DNA from: CAWAMR01 sp963783095
Lineage (GTDB): Bacteria; Planctomycetota; Planctomycetia; Gemmatales; Gemmataceae
DNA length: 64,000 bases
Reading direction: 5' to 3'
Assembly (NCBI GenBank): GCA_963783095.1
Contig: CAWAMR010000002.1
Span: 310,001-374,000, forward strand
Shown here piece by piece: positions 20,273-29,581 of the stretch (position 1 is its first letter; each line of letters starts with the position of its first letter). A model generated the notes under the pieces. The model did no database searches. It had not been told where the DNA came from and worked only from the letters and a program-made list of their open reading frames with translations. Both the position numbers and the translations under genes were made by a program.

Positions 20273-21223
20273 ATGGCCACCGATATTCGACTCAAGGAAG
20301 GACTCAATGAGATCACCGAGTCACTCGTGGCGACTTATACCGAATGCAGCCGAATCAATCATCTTGGACATCAGCCGTTACCCAATCGCGAAATGGTCGT
20401 CGAAATCATCGATGAGTTGTTCGAGGTCATCTATCCCGGCTTTGCTCGGCGACAAAACCTCCACTTCGGCAACATTGAATACTATGTCGGAAACCTTGTC
20501 GATTCGCTGCACGAGAAATTGACTCAGCAGATCGCGCGAGCTTTGCGGCACGAGTTGTGCGATGAGTCACCCCACGCCGATTTTGAAGCACTTGCGCAGA
20601 AGCGAGCGATCGAATTCCTTCGGCGCTTGCCGGCGATCCGGCAAACGCTCGACCTCGACGTCGCCGCGGCGTTCCGAGGCGATCCCGCTGCCAAAAGCCC
20701 CTACGAAATCATTTTTTGCTATCCGGGTTTGGAAGCCATCACGGTCTATCGCGCAGCGCACGAGCTGGTGCAACTGAGCGTGCCTTTCATTCCCCGGATG
20801 ATGACGGAGTATGCCCACAACAAGACCGGCATCGACATTCATCCCGGCGCGCAGATTGGTCATAGCTTTTTCATCGACCACGGCACGGGCGTTGTTATCG
20901 GTGAAACGTGCGAGATTGGCGTGGGCGTGAAGTTATATCAAGGTGTAACTCTCGGAGCGCTTAGCTTTGACCGCGATGACAATGGGGAATTGGTCCACGG
21001 CACCTACAAGCGTCACCCGACCCTGGAAGATCACGTCGTTGTCTATGCGAACGCCACGATTCTGGGCGGCAACACCATCATTGGCACGCGCTCAACGGTT
21101 GGCTCGAACGTCTGGCTGACCTACAGCGTTGCGCCCGATACGGTAGTGGTATTGGAAAAGCCTTCCCTTCGACTAAAAGGACCAGGAAAGAAGGATGATA
21201 GCGCCGGTATGTATTACATTTAG
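20273..21223 (+). CDS. cysE: serine O-acetyltransferase (EpsC/CysE type)
   Basis: Makes O-acetylserine from serine and acetyl-CoA, the first step of cysteine synthesis. About 316 residues. The C-terminal half is the left-handed beta helix with the family signatures GIDIHPGAQIGHSFFIDHG, GVVIGETCEIG and GNTIIGTRSTVGSNVW; the His of IDHGTG is the expected catalytic residue. The long N-terminal helical domain is typical of the EpsC subgroup. ATG 20273 is preferred because AGGAG lies just upstream, over the in-frame GTG at 20258. It ends 3 bp from a convergent gene. Confidence 0.92.
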   Translation: MATDIRLKEGLNEITESLVATYTECSRINHLGHQPLPNREMVVEIIDELFEVIYPGFARRQNLHFGNIEYYVGNLVDSLHEKLTQQIARALRHELCDESPHADFEALAQKRAIEFLRRLPAIRQTLDLDVAAAFRGDPAAKSPYEIIFCYPGLEAITVYRAAHELVQLSVPFIPRMMTEYAHNKTGIDIHPGAQIGHSFFIDHGTGVVIGETCEIGVGVKLYQGVTLGALSFDRDDNGELVHGTYKRHPTLEDHVVVYANATILGGNTIIGTRSTVGSNVWLTYSVAPDTVVVLEKPSLRLKGPGKKDDSAGMYYI

Positions 21224-21225
21224 AG

Positions 21226-22704
21226 CTATTTACTCTTCTTCTTCAAAAGGTGTTTGGCTTCTTCCGGCGTCAGGTTGGCTGCCTTGACGGCGATCTCGAA
21301 CACGATCGGTCCAGGTGACACCGTACCGGCCCACGTCCACCCCTGAGAGTTGTCTTCTCGGTATCGATTGCCGAAACCCCAGCCTCGTAACCCTTTAAGG
21401 AAGCCGGGCGAATGGAGCATGATATCGCCTTTGGTGCCGGTGTCCCATTCGAGATCGTAAATACCCAGGTGATTTGCCTTCCACTCCACCGCGTTGGTGC
21501 CGTTCCAGCCGTAACCGTTGGCCTCAATACGTTTATCGAGTTGATCCTTGGTCAATTCGATGATGACGTAACGGTTTTTGCCCGTTTCCGTGAGTCTAAG
21601 ATACTTCATTTGTTCCGGAGCGCTCGAGATGCCTACCGCGAAATTGTTTTTCGACTTCTTGAGATCCGTATTCCAGATGGCGGGGTTGTTGGAACGAAAC
21701 AAGACGGTCCATGTTGCGGAGCCGGTGCCTCCCGTCCCCGTTCGTGGACCGACCAGCTTCTCGATTTGCTCAATACGCTTCTCGATGCGGGTCTTCGTCA
21801 AGCCGGTAAGTTCGATGACAACACCCTTGTACCAAAAGAGTGCCCGCATCCGTACTTCTGTCTGGATCGCCTTGTCCGACGCCTCGGCCAAATCCCACCA
21901 ACTATCGGCCAGTTCGAGTCGGCCTTCTGCCTTGCTGTTCGCTTCCAGATCCTTTTTTGCCAGTTCCTCGAGCTTCTTATCCCCGCATTTCGTCAGGTGC
22001 GGCAATCCCGCCATCCAGTCACCCTTGTAGAAACAGAGGAATTTTCCGACCTTTAGATTGGATTCCTGATCGTCCGGATTGGTCTTGAGTGTGTCCCGAT
22101 CGGCTTTGATCTTGTCGAATTCCTTATGAATCTTTTCAACGTCCAGAAGTCGATGGGTCAGCAGCGCATTTTGAGCAGTCGATCGGGTCTTCGTGGTCGT
22201 CGCTTTGGCAACCTTGAGGAACCTGCCGGCCAATTCGTAATTATCTGCTGCAATACATTCTTCGACACAAGTCATGACGCTTTCAAAAATGCTCTTGTTG
22301 GTTGCAATCGCCGACGACGATTTCTCCAACAATTCCAGAGCGTTGAGTTTCTCTTCGAGCGTCACGACCGCAAAACTGCCGACGATCTCATCGACGGCTT
22401 TCATGGCCAGCACGACATCCCCTGCTTTGCTCGCCAAATCTCGTGCTTCGCGGAGGAGTACATATTTGGCAGCGGGGTCATCATTGGTTTCCGCTGCCTG
22501 GGCGAGCAATTTATTCGAGAGATCTACCAGGTCAGCCACTTTCTTCTTGGCGAATTCGGCCTTGAAGATTTCCTTGATCGACTTCTCGGCCTTCAGGAGC
22601 GCTGCCGGAGCCGGGACATCCACCGTCGCGGACTTCTTTTCCTGTGCGAAAGTTGCAGCGACGAGGCAGAAAGTCAGGAACGCAATCGAAAGCTTGCTGA
22701 GCAT
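21226..22704 (-). CDS. secreted protein of unknown function
   Basis: A 492-residue protein with a clear signal peptide (KLSIAFLTFCLVAATFAQE). Residues 30-300 are helical, rich in Lys, Ala, Glu and Leu, with TPR-like periodicity (YVLLREARDLASKAGD; KYVLL at about 80). The C-terminal 150 residues are beta-rich with several Trp (TWTVLFRSNNPAIWNTD; YGWNGTNAVEWKANHLGIYD) and resemble a carbohydrate-binding-like module. I recognise no enzyme motif. The 3' end abuts cysE with 2 bp between, and a palindromic repeat lies upstream. Looks like a planctomycete-specific family. Confidence 0.7.
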   Translation of the reverse strand: MLSKLSIAFLTFCLVAATFAQEKKSATVDVPAPAALLKAEKSIKEIFKAEFAKKKVADLVDLSNKLLAQAAETNDDPAAKYVLLREARDLASKAGDVVLAMKAVDEIVGSFAVVTLEEKLNALELLEKSSSAIATNKSIFESVMTCVEECIAADNYELAGRFLKVAKATTTKTRSTAQNALLTHRLLDVEKIHKEFDKIKADRDTLKTNPDDQESNLKVGKFLCFYKGDWMAGLPHLTKCGDKKLEELAKKDLEANSKAEGRLELADSWWDLAEASDKAIQTEVRMRALFWYKGVVIELTGLTKTRIEKRIEQIEKLVGPRTGTGGTGSATWTVLFRSNNPAIWNTDLKKSKNNFAVGISSAPEQMKYLRLTETGKNRYVIIELTKDQLDKRIEANGYGWNGTNAVEWKANHLGIYDLEWDTGTKGDIMLHSPGFLKGLRGWGFGNRYREDNSQGWTWAGTVSPGPIVFEIAVKAANLTPEEAKHLLKKKSK

Positions 22705-22799
22705 GGTCGTATCTCAAGCAAAAAGGGATCGGGTGCACGGTATGATTGAGAGTTAGTTTAATCGGAGAAAGGGAGCAAGGCAACGGGATTGAGTGCGTC

Positions 22800-23128
22800 G
22801 TGACAAGGTGATGCAGCAGTTGCAAGAACAGGACAGACCAACGCGAAGCGTTCCGGTCTGGGCACTCTGAAAGAGTGCGCCAACAAAGCCCAGGGTCGCG
22901 GTACTCCGCGCACCCTGGGAACCTTGGACCCAAACCACTGACTTCGAGCTTCGACGCCCAGGCCCCAGAGTGTGCGGAGATCCTCTTGTGGGTTGAAGAT
23001 TTCCCAGGGTGTGCCGAGTACGGCAACCCTGGGCTTTGTTGGCGCACTCTTTCAGAGTGCCCAGACCGAAGACGCTCCGCGCCATCCATGAATTGGTGGT
23101 CAGTTTGCAACTCCTGTGTCACCTTGTC
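22800..23128. repeat. large imperfect palindromic repeat element
   Basis: An element of about 329 bp whose two ends are inverted copies. The best arms, about 54 bp each, are 22843-22896 and 23026-23081; 39 bp of them (ctgggcactctgaaagagtg onward) pair perfectly. Inner arms continue imperfectly (gcaccctgggaa with ttcccagggtgt). The outermost ends carry tgacaaggtg and caccttgtca. It fills the gap between the genes at 22704 and 23127. Confidence 0.85.
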
Positions 23129-24262
23129 ATCCCAAATCAGGCCAGCGCCAGCAGCTTGCACCCTGTCGCCACTTTCCGGATTCTCGGATCACCTCGTGAT
23201 ACAGAGTATCGCGTTCGACCGGAACCCGGCCTGCTTCTTCGATCAGCCGGCGAATTTCCGGGACGCTCATTTCTTCGGGTGAACTCGAACCGGCTTCGTG
23301 ATAGATCTTCTCGTGAACCACAGTCCCATCCAGGTCGTCCGATCCATAGCTCTGGGCCACCTGTGCGATCGGCATACCCAGCATGATCCAGTAGGCTTTG
23401 ATGTGTGGGAAGTTGTCGAGCATAAGCCGGCTCAGCGCCATCGTTCGCAGATCCATCATGCCGCTCGGCTTGGGAATGTGACTTAGGCGGGTATTATCGG
23501 GATGGAATGCCAGGGGGATGAAGGTCTGGAACCCGCCGGTTTCGTCCTGAAGCTCCCGGAGTTGAATCAGGTGGTCGAGGCGATGCTCGATCTTTTCGAT
23601 ATGACCGTAAAGCATAGTGGCATTCGTTCGTAGTCCGAGTTCATGTGCTTCGCGGTGAATGCGCAGCCACTCGCCCCCATCGGCCTTGTGCTCGCAGATT
23701 TTTGGGCGCACTTCGGGATGAAAGATTTCCGCGCCGCCACCCGGTAAACTGCCCAGGCCGGCAAGTTTCATCTCGGCGATCAGATCGCGCGTCGATCGGC
23801 CCGTCATGCGGGCAAACCAGTCCCATTCCACTGCCGTCCAGGCCTTCAAATGCAAATCGGGATAGGCATCGTGAATGATCTGGATGATGTGCAGATACCA
23901 ATCGTAGGGCAACTGATGATGCAACCCGCCGACGATGTGCAGTTCCGTCGCTCCGCGCTCGTCGCATTCGCGGGCGCGCTCCAGAATCTGCGCATCCGAC
24001 ATGACATAGCCCTTCTCGCTTTTGAGGTCGGCGCGGAAGGCGCAAAAGGTGCAACGGTAGACGCACACATTGGTAGGATTCAAATGTTCGTTGACGTTGT
24101 AATAGGTGACGTTGCCGCTTTTTCGCTCGCGGACCAGGTTGGCCAGCTCGCCGAGCGTACTCAGATCGGCATGTTGATCGAGATAAAGCCCATCGTCGAA
24201 GGTGAGGCATCGGCGTTCTCAACTTTCGAGCGAATTTCAGATAAACGGCTAGCGGTGGTCAT
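23127..24262 (-). CDS. mqnE: aminofutalosine synthase MqnE, one frameshift
   Basis: Radical-SAM enzyme of the futalosine route to menaquinone. The start is ATG 24262 behind GGGAG. The first 17 codons run in one frame; a one-base shift near 24208 leads to DDGLYLDQHADLSTLGELA and then NPTNVCVYRCTFCAFRADL, which holds the CxxxCxxC cluster motif. Further signatures: LHIVGGLHHQLPYDWY, LKAWTAVEWDWF, LPGGGAEIFHPEVRPKIC and YGSDDLDGTVVHEKIYHEAG. These favour MqnE over the related MqnC. Length of about 378 residues is normal. No other mqn gene is in the window. Confidence 0.92.
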
Positions 24263-24744
24263 GATAATCTCCCGAACGAATGGGATCGTTCTATAGGATA
24301 ACCGCAGAAACTGACAACTCGCAACGGAGGGATCATAGCTTGACGTGGGTCCGAGAACCACCTCAAGAGCAAAAAGGGTTTCGCAAGGGCCGGGGGTGGT
24401 GGGTTAGAATGTGAGAAAAGTTTGAAAGCATGGAAACCCACAGAGACTAGTCCCACCCATCTGCATAACAATTTCGACGGATGGCGAGATGGACTCGGAG
24501 CGGGTGCGAACATATTCGGCCGCCCAGCTACTGGCGAAAATCAAGAACGACGACTGGATCGGAAGCATACAAGCTAAGGTCGATCGAGAGCTGCGAATCT
24601 TACCTTTCTCAATCCCTCTCACTATCTTATCTGAAACCCAAACACCAGGAGATCCCCCCGTGTGACGATCAAGCCTCGCCCCACGCCGCCGAAGAAATGA
24701 TCGGAAGACCCGCTTGGTTATTTTGAGATCGGAGTGGTGAGACA
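24263..24744. other. long intergenic region with one doubtful small ORF
   Basis: About 480 bp between mqnE and the aldo/keto reductase. The only reading frame of note is 24489-24665, described separately. Both flanking genes point away from the region, so their promoters must lie here. No repeat was seen. Confidence 0.4.
24489..24665 (+). CDS. hypothetical 58-residue protein
   Basis: MDSERVRTYSAAQLLAKIKN followed by a plausible amphipathic sequence and a Pro-rich end. Amino-acid composition is protein-like and the ATG has a weak GGCGAG upstream. I recognise no family. Could be a small gene or a fragment of a larger lost one. Confidence 0.3.
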   Translation: MDSERVRTYSAAQLLAKIKNDDWIGSIQAKVDRELRILPFSIPLTILSETQTPGDPPV

Positions 24745-25692
24745 ATGGTAGAGAACGACAACCTTCGCTATACGAAGATGGCCCTCAACAATGGATCCGC
24801 TGCTATCCCCGCCCTCGGCTTCGGCACACTGATTCCCGACCCCGTGGCGACCAGAATCGCGACCAAGGCGGCGCTGGAGGCAGGATTTCGCATGCTCGAC
24901 GCTTCCGAACGCTACCGAAATGAAAAGGAGGTCGGCGAAGCGACGCAAGAGGTGTTCGAGGCGGGGAAGATCAAGCGGGAGGAAGTCTTTATCGCCACCA
25001 AGCTCTGGAACAACAACCATCGTCCCGAGCGCGTCAAACCTGCCTTCGAGGCCAGTCTCAAGAAACTCCAACTTGACTACGTCGATCTCTATCTCATCCA
25101 CACCCCCTTCGCCTTCCAACCTGGAGATGAGCAAGACCCAAGGGATGCGGACGGCAATGTGATTTATGACAAAGGGGTGACGCTGCTGGATACATGGAGG
25201 GCGTTGGAGCGCCTGGTGGACGAGGGCAGGTGCAAGGCCATCGGATTATCCGATGTCGGCCTGGGTCAGACGAAAGAGATCTTTGAAGCGGCGCGGATCA
25301 AGCCTGCAGTTGTTCACGTCGAAGCCCATCCGTATCTTCCGCAATGGGATCTTCTGGACTACTGCAACGCGAATGGCATCGTGTTCCAAGCGTTCGCAGC
25401 GCTGGGACATAGCAGCGAGCCTAACTTGCTACTCGACCCTGTCATTACCGCTATCGCCAAGCGAGTCAACAAGTCCCCGGCACAGGTCTTGCTCGCCTGG
25501 GCCATCCAGCGCGGGACGGCCCTCCTTACGACCTCGAAGACTCCCAGCCGGATCAAGGAGAACTTCGACGTCTCCACCCTTCCTGAAGAAGCCGTGCGGG
25601 AGATTAGCGAAGGAATCAAGTTGCAGATCAGGTTTAATCCCGTGGTCGAGACCGGTATCCCCGGATTCATTCCGAGTGGAAAGGGGGCTTGA
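24745..25692 (+). CDS. aldo/keto reductase
   Basis: NAD(P)H-dependent carbonyl reductase of the AKR superfamily, a 315-residue TIM barrel. The catalytic tetrad is visible: Asp and Tyr in MLDASERYRNEKEVG, Lys in FIATKLWNN, His in LYLIHTPF. Cofactor-site residues appear near LLTTSKTPSRIKENF. It is the first of three rightward oxidoreductase genes (AKR, zinc alcohol dehydrogenase, SDR) set among leftward neighbours, with gaps of roughly 85-200 bp. Substrate unknown. Confidence 0.92.
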   Translation: MVENDNLRYTKMALNNGSAAIPALGFGTLIPDPVATRIATKAALEAGFRMLDASERYRNEKEVGEATQEVFEAGKIKREEVFIATKLWNNNHRPERVKPAFEASLKKLQLDYVDLYLIHTPFAFQPGDEQDPRDADGNVIYDKGVTLLDTWRALERLVDEGRCKAIGLSDVGLGQTKEIFEAARIKPAVVHVEAHPYLPQWDLLDYCNANGIVFQAFAALGHSSEPNLLLDPVITAIAKRVNKSPAQVLLAWAIQRGTALLTTSKTPSRIKENFDVSTLPEEAVREISEGIKLQIRFNPVVETGIPGFIPSGKGA

Positions 25693-25893
25693 CACGGCAA
25701 TCGCATCAACAGGTGAGCATTCAAGTTTTCGGATGGGAGGTTCTTCGCCCTTTCGCTACTGTCAACCCAGAAAGGAATTGCCATGTCCACGTCAATACAA
25801 TCTCCGAATGAGCTAACTAGCGGATCGAAGCAGAAACAGTCGAAGCCCGCTTCCGCCGCCCAATCCGCCTCAGGACTCGGAAAAGGAGATGCG

Positions 25894-26904
25894 ATGCCTT
25901 ATCAGGCATGGGTTGCGAAGGCGGCGAAACAGCCGATGGTGCTGGAAACCGTCGATCTCGGACCGCTCGGGGCCGAGGACGTTGAAGTCGCTGTCGAACA
26001 CTGCGGTTTGTGTCACTCCGATCTCTCCATCTTGAACAATGACTGGGGCATTTCGCAGTACCCCGCGATTCTCGGCCACGAGGTCATCGGCCGGGTCACG
26101 GCCATCGGGCCGAATGCCAAGGGCCTCAAGGTCGGACAGCGCGTCGGCGTCGGCTGGAACTCGGGTAGCTGCATGCACTGTCGCCAGTGCATGTCGGGAA
26201 GCCATCACCTTTGCCCGCAAGTGCAGCCGACCATCGTCGGTCATCGCGGCGGGTTCGCGACCCACATCCGCTCGCACTGGGCCTGGGCCATCCCGCTGCC
26301 GGAAAAGCTGAACTTCGCCGAAGCCGGGCCGCTCTTGTGCGGGGGCATCGCCGTCTTCGCGCCGCTGGCGATGTACGCCAGGCCGACCGACCGGGTGGGC
26401 ATCATCGGCATCGGCGGGTTGGGGCACATGGCGGTCAAATTCGCCGCAGCCTACGGGTGCGACGTGACGGCGTTCACGTCGAGCGAGAGCAAGTTCGATG
26501 AAGCCAAAGGTTTCGGGGCGAATCACGTCGTGTCGAGCAAGAGACTCGGCGGCGATCAAGAAACTCGGCCGGCAGCTTCGACCTCCTGATCAGCACCGTC
26601 AACGTGAAGCTCGATTGGGACGCGATGATCGGCACGCTCGCGCCCAACGGCCGGTTGCACTTCGTCGGTGCCGTGCTCGGAACCCATTCCGGTCGCGGCG
26701 TTCTCGCTCATCATGCAGCAGCGCAGCGTCTCGGGTTCGCCGGCCGGCTCGCCGGCGGCGATCGAGACGATGCTCGACTTCGCTTCACGGCACAATGTCG
26801 TGCCGCAGACCGAGCACTTCCCGATGAGCAAGATCAACGAGGCCTTCGCCCGACTTGAATCAGGCAAGGCCCGTTACCGCATCGTGCTGGATGCGGATTT
26901 CTGA
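25894..26904 (+). CDS. zinc-dependent alcohol dehydrogenase (YahK/AdhA-like), three frameshifts
   Basis: Medium-chain dehydrogenase acting on alcohols or aldehydes with NAD(P)H. ATG 25894 is preferred because AAAGGAG precedes it; an in-frame ATG 37 codons upstream also exists. Visible: catalytic-zinc cysteine and His in CGLCHSDL and GHEVIGRV, the structural-zinc cluster CMHCRQCMSGSHHLC, and the dinucleotide loop GIGGLGHMAVKFA. After GANHVVSS the frame shifts near 26540, again near 26590 and again near 26680; conserved pieces continue through VKLDWDAMIGTLAPNGRLH to ARLESGKARYRIVLD. Error or decay cannot be told apart from sequence alone. Confidence 0.85.
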
Positions 26905-26988
26905 TCCGCTTGGGGTTGACGATGTCGACCCACGATTGTTCCATTGCCCGCAATCGCCGCGCACCACCGCTTTTGAAGGTAAACAACC

Positions 26989-27717
26989 ATGAGCGGCCCA
27001 CGAAAGACAGCCATCGTGACCGGAGCTTCGCAGGGGATCGGCGCGGGAATCGTGAAAGGGTTTGTCGAACGGGGTTTCAACGTCGTCGCCAATTCCCGGA
27101 AGGTGACCCAATCCACCGAGGTCGCGGCTTCCGACCGCGTCGCTCTGGTGGACGGCGACATCGGCGAGCCGGCAACTGCCGCCAAGATCGTCGAGACGGC
27201 GCTGTCTCGCTTCAAGTCGATCGACGCACTGGTCAATAACGCCGGCATCTTCTTCACCAAGCCGTTCACGGACTACACGGCCGAGGACTTCAAGTCGCTC
27301 GTCTCGACGAACGTCGAGGGCTTCCTGTACGTCACCCAACTCGCCATCAAGCAAATGCTGGCGCAGAAGACCGGCGGGAGCATCGTCACGATCACGGCGG
27401 CCCTGGCCCGCAACCCGATCCGGGGCGTCACGGCGGCGGTGCCGATGATCACCAAAGGCGGTCTGGAAACGATCACCCAGCACCTGGCGATGGAGTACGC
27501 GAAAGACGGCATCCGCGTGAACGCCGTCGCGCCCGGCGTCGTCTACACGCCGCTGCACCGGGAGACTCCGAAGGAGGTGATGGAGAGCCTGTCGCCGATG
27601 GGCCGGCCTTCGACGGTCAAGGACATCGCGGACGCGGTCATGTACCTGACCGAAGCCGCGACGGTCACGGGCGACATCCTGTACGTCGATGGCGGCGCTC
27701 ATTTCGGCCGCTGGTAA
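26989..27717 (+). CDS. SDR-family oxidoreductase lacking the catalytic Tyr
   Basis: A 242-residue classical short-chain dehydrogenase by fold: cofactor loop TGASQGIG at 11-18, the NNAGIF block near 83, and RVNAVAPGVVYTP. The active site is unusual: where family members have YxxxK this protein has PMITK, so the Tyr position is Pro, and the usual Ser of the preceding strand is replaced (TITAAL). The Lys is kept. Comparable SDRs with xLTKGG in this place exist, so it may be an established variant group. Third gene of the oxidoreductase cluster; the bases are markedly C- and G-ending at codon third positions. Confidence 0.88.
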   Translation: MSGPRKTAIVTGASQGIGAGIVKGFVERGFNVVANSRKVTQSTEVAASDRVALVDGDIGEPATAAKIVETALSRFKSIDALVNNAGIFFTKPFTDYTAEDFKSLVSTNVEGFLYVTQLAIKQMLAQKTGGSIVTITAALARNPIRGVTAAVPMITKGGLETITQHLAMEYAKDGIRVNAVAPGVVYTPLHRETPKEVMESLSPMGRPSTVKDIADAVMYLTEAATVTGDILYVDGGAHFGRW

Positions 27718-27779
27718 TGGAAAGGAGCTTTCGTCCTGACCACAATGTCATCTTTTTTTGTTTCGACGCAGAAAGTTCA

Positions 27780-28110
27780 TCGTTGCGCAGGGCGGCAAAG
27801 TATCCACACATCCCATGAACTCCGCCACCCGGCGGAGTTGACGAGGAACAGAGAAATAACCCCGGCGAGGGAATCGTGTACGGGGTCAAGCTTGGCACCG
27901 GGCGAGTCAACAATTGAGTGATGTCCACGATGCCGCTGTCGATATCTCCTCCCACATAGTTGGGGTTGTGTCGTTCCATGTCGGCAGTATTCATGGTGTG
28001 CCGGGCGAGGATCAACTGGCGGAACCCCGGTGCGAATCGCTCCACTTGGGCTTCGATCCGTTTCGTCTTCCATATTACCAACACTGGAACCGTCGCTGCG
28101 AGACAGCCGG
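27780..28110 (-). pseudogene. C-terminal remnant of a phytoene-dehydrogenase-like FAD oxidoreductase
   Basis: About 100 codons matching the C-terminal end of NAD(P)/FAD-dependent amine-oxidase/phytoene-desaturase-like proteins: IEAQVERFAPGFRQLILARH, then YVGGDIDSGIVDI and GLFLCSSSTPPGGGVHGMCG. The last block is the FAD-contacting C-terminal loop. The preceding 400 or so residues that a functional enzyme needs, including the N-terminal dinucleotide fold, are absent: the next bases belong to the GT87 gene. The frame also runs past the expected end into the antisense of the SDR. I read it as a deletion remnant. Confidence 0.75.
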
Positions 28111-28132
28111 TTTTCAACTTGGAACCATTGTC

Positions 28133-29506
28133 TCAGGCGGCGGCTTTGAGTTGCGTCGGAAGCGCCGGCGCGGCAGAGACTTTTGAGACTTGTTTGCGGG
28201 TCCAGAGCAACCCCGACATCGTCGCCGTCCACAGAATCAGGCAGCCAAGTATCGGCAAACCGGCTTCGCGGCGGTGTTCCCAAAACGGGATCATTGGCAG
28301 GCCGAAGAGTAATCCCACCAATATCAGGTAGGCCAACGTCCCCGCACTCGGAAGAAGGGGAGATCCACATCGCCGCCGGGATAGTTCACAAAGACCCATC
28401 ACGGCAGGCAAGGCGAGACAGAAATAATGCGTGTGCGAGACCGGACTGATGATCGCCATCACGACCACCAACCCGCCCACGAACAATATCAGTCGAATCG
28501 GATCGTCCGGCCGGTGCCGGCCATACGCCAGGATCAGCCCAAGCGTCAATAGCCCACCGATTCCTACATGCGCAAGTTTGGTCCAGACATCGGCCAAACC
28601 GGGCCGGGTGAGTCGATCCCAATGCCTGTAGTAATGGACAGTCGCCTGAATCGATTGATTGTCCGTGGCGTTGAGTTCCATCAATTCTCTTGCACGCGAT
28701 TTATCGGTTCCTTCCGCCAGACCGGGAAGAATGATGCTCTCGTACATCCGATGATTGATTTTCCACGTCCCCGCAAACCCGATGACGGATGCTGGAAACA
28801 AAACCCCTCCCACCACTAACCCTGCCAACACGCCGAGAAGCGCTCGGCCATCTCGTCTCCAGATGGGAACCACCAGCAAGAATGCCGGGATGAGCTTCAA
28901 GCAAATCGCTGCGGAAAGCCAAAGCCCCGACGAAAATCTTCGGCCTCGCACCGCAGCGGCAAACATCCCACCCGCTAACATGATCAACAATAAATTCACC
29001 TGGCCGCGAGACAAAGTGCAGCCTATCGGTGCAATGCAAATGTAGATGGGCAGGAAACGATGATACCACCAGGCCCGACATCCGGTAGGAATGCCAGAAT
29101 GGTATTCGAGTGCAGATGCGATCGAGTGAACCGCCCAGGCGAGACAGATTACGGAAATAACGAACCAAATGGCAACGCTGAGAGGATAAGGAAGCATCCC
29201 GTCTCGAGGCTCACCTTTGGGAGCGTCCGCGAGAGGAACCATCGCTATGGCAAAAGCGGGAGGATAGGCAAAATGCCACCAGTTGTCGTCCTGAACGGTA
29301 TAGATGTCTTTGTCGGCGCGGATGGCCCAACCCGCGCGCGAATAACAGCCCAGATCCGTTTTTCGAGTCTTTTGATAAGCGGAGCGAATCTCGACCATCA
29401 CGCCAAAGCCGATGACAAGCAACAAGAAAGCGAAAAGCCCTGCTTTCTCCCATCGGCGCAATGGTTCGTAAACGGTGTGTGGCCGCACCATGAAGAATCT
29501 CATCAT
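28133..29506 (-). CDS. GT87/DUF2029 membrane glycosyltransferase
   Basis: A 457-residue polytopic membrane protein with about ten spans. The N-terminal loop holds the family pattern of an acidic/aromatic stretch followed by YPPAFAIAMVPLAD, as in DUF2029 (GT87, polyprenyl-phosphate-mannose-dependent) enzymes. Other recognisable parts are LSRGQVNLLLIMLAGG and the NATDNQSIQATVHYY loop. Presumed role: adding a sugar from a lipid carrier on the outer face of the membrane. The gene stands between an FAD-enzyme remnant and a metal transporter, with no clear partner. Confidence 0.85.
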   Translation of the reverse strand: MMRFFMVRPHTVYEPLRRWEKAGLFAFLLLVIGFGVMVEIRSAYQKTRKTDLGCYSRAGWAIRADKDIYTVQDDNWWHFAYPPAFAIAMVPLADAPKGEPRDGMLPYPLSVAIWFVISVICLAWAVHSIASALEYHSGIPTGCRAWWYHRFLPIYICIAPIGCTLSRGQVNLLLIMLAGGMFAAAVRGRRFSSGLWLSAAICLKLIPAFLLVVPIWRRDGRALLGVLAGLVVGGVLFPASVIGFAGTWKINHRMYESIILPGLAEGTDKSRARELMELNATDNQSIQATVHYYRHWDRLTRPGLADVWTKLAHVGIGGLLTLGLILAYGRHRPDDPIRLILFVGGLVVVMAIISPVSHTHYFCLALPAVMGLCELSRRRCGSPLLPSAGTLAYLILVGLLFGLPMIPFWEHRREAGLPILGCLILWTATMSGLLWTRKQVSKVSAAPALPTQLKAAA

Positions 29507-29581
29507 CCTTGACCAAATTGTGCAAGTTCGCCTATCTTAATCGGCCGATGCGAATCCCCAAAAACACTAATTACGCACTCA

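Noticed and set aside
22532..23161. Leftward frame of 209 residues across the palindromic repeat
   Set aside because: Its sequence comes from the repeat arms and the shadow of the gene at 22704; no family likeness.
24661..24700. A 12-residue GTG-started peptide (VTIKPRPTPPKK)
   Set aside because: Too short to support and without a convincing ribosome site.
27665..28117. A 150-residue leftward protein as a full gene
   Set aside because: Only about 100 codons match a family C-terminus; the rest is antisense of the SDR and unrelated sequence, so it is listed as a remnant.
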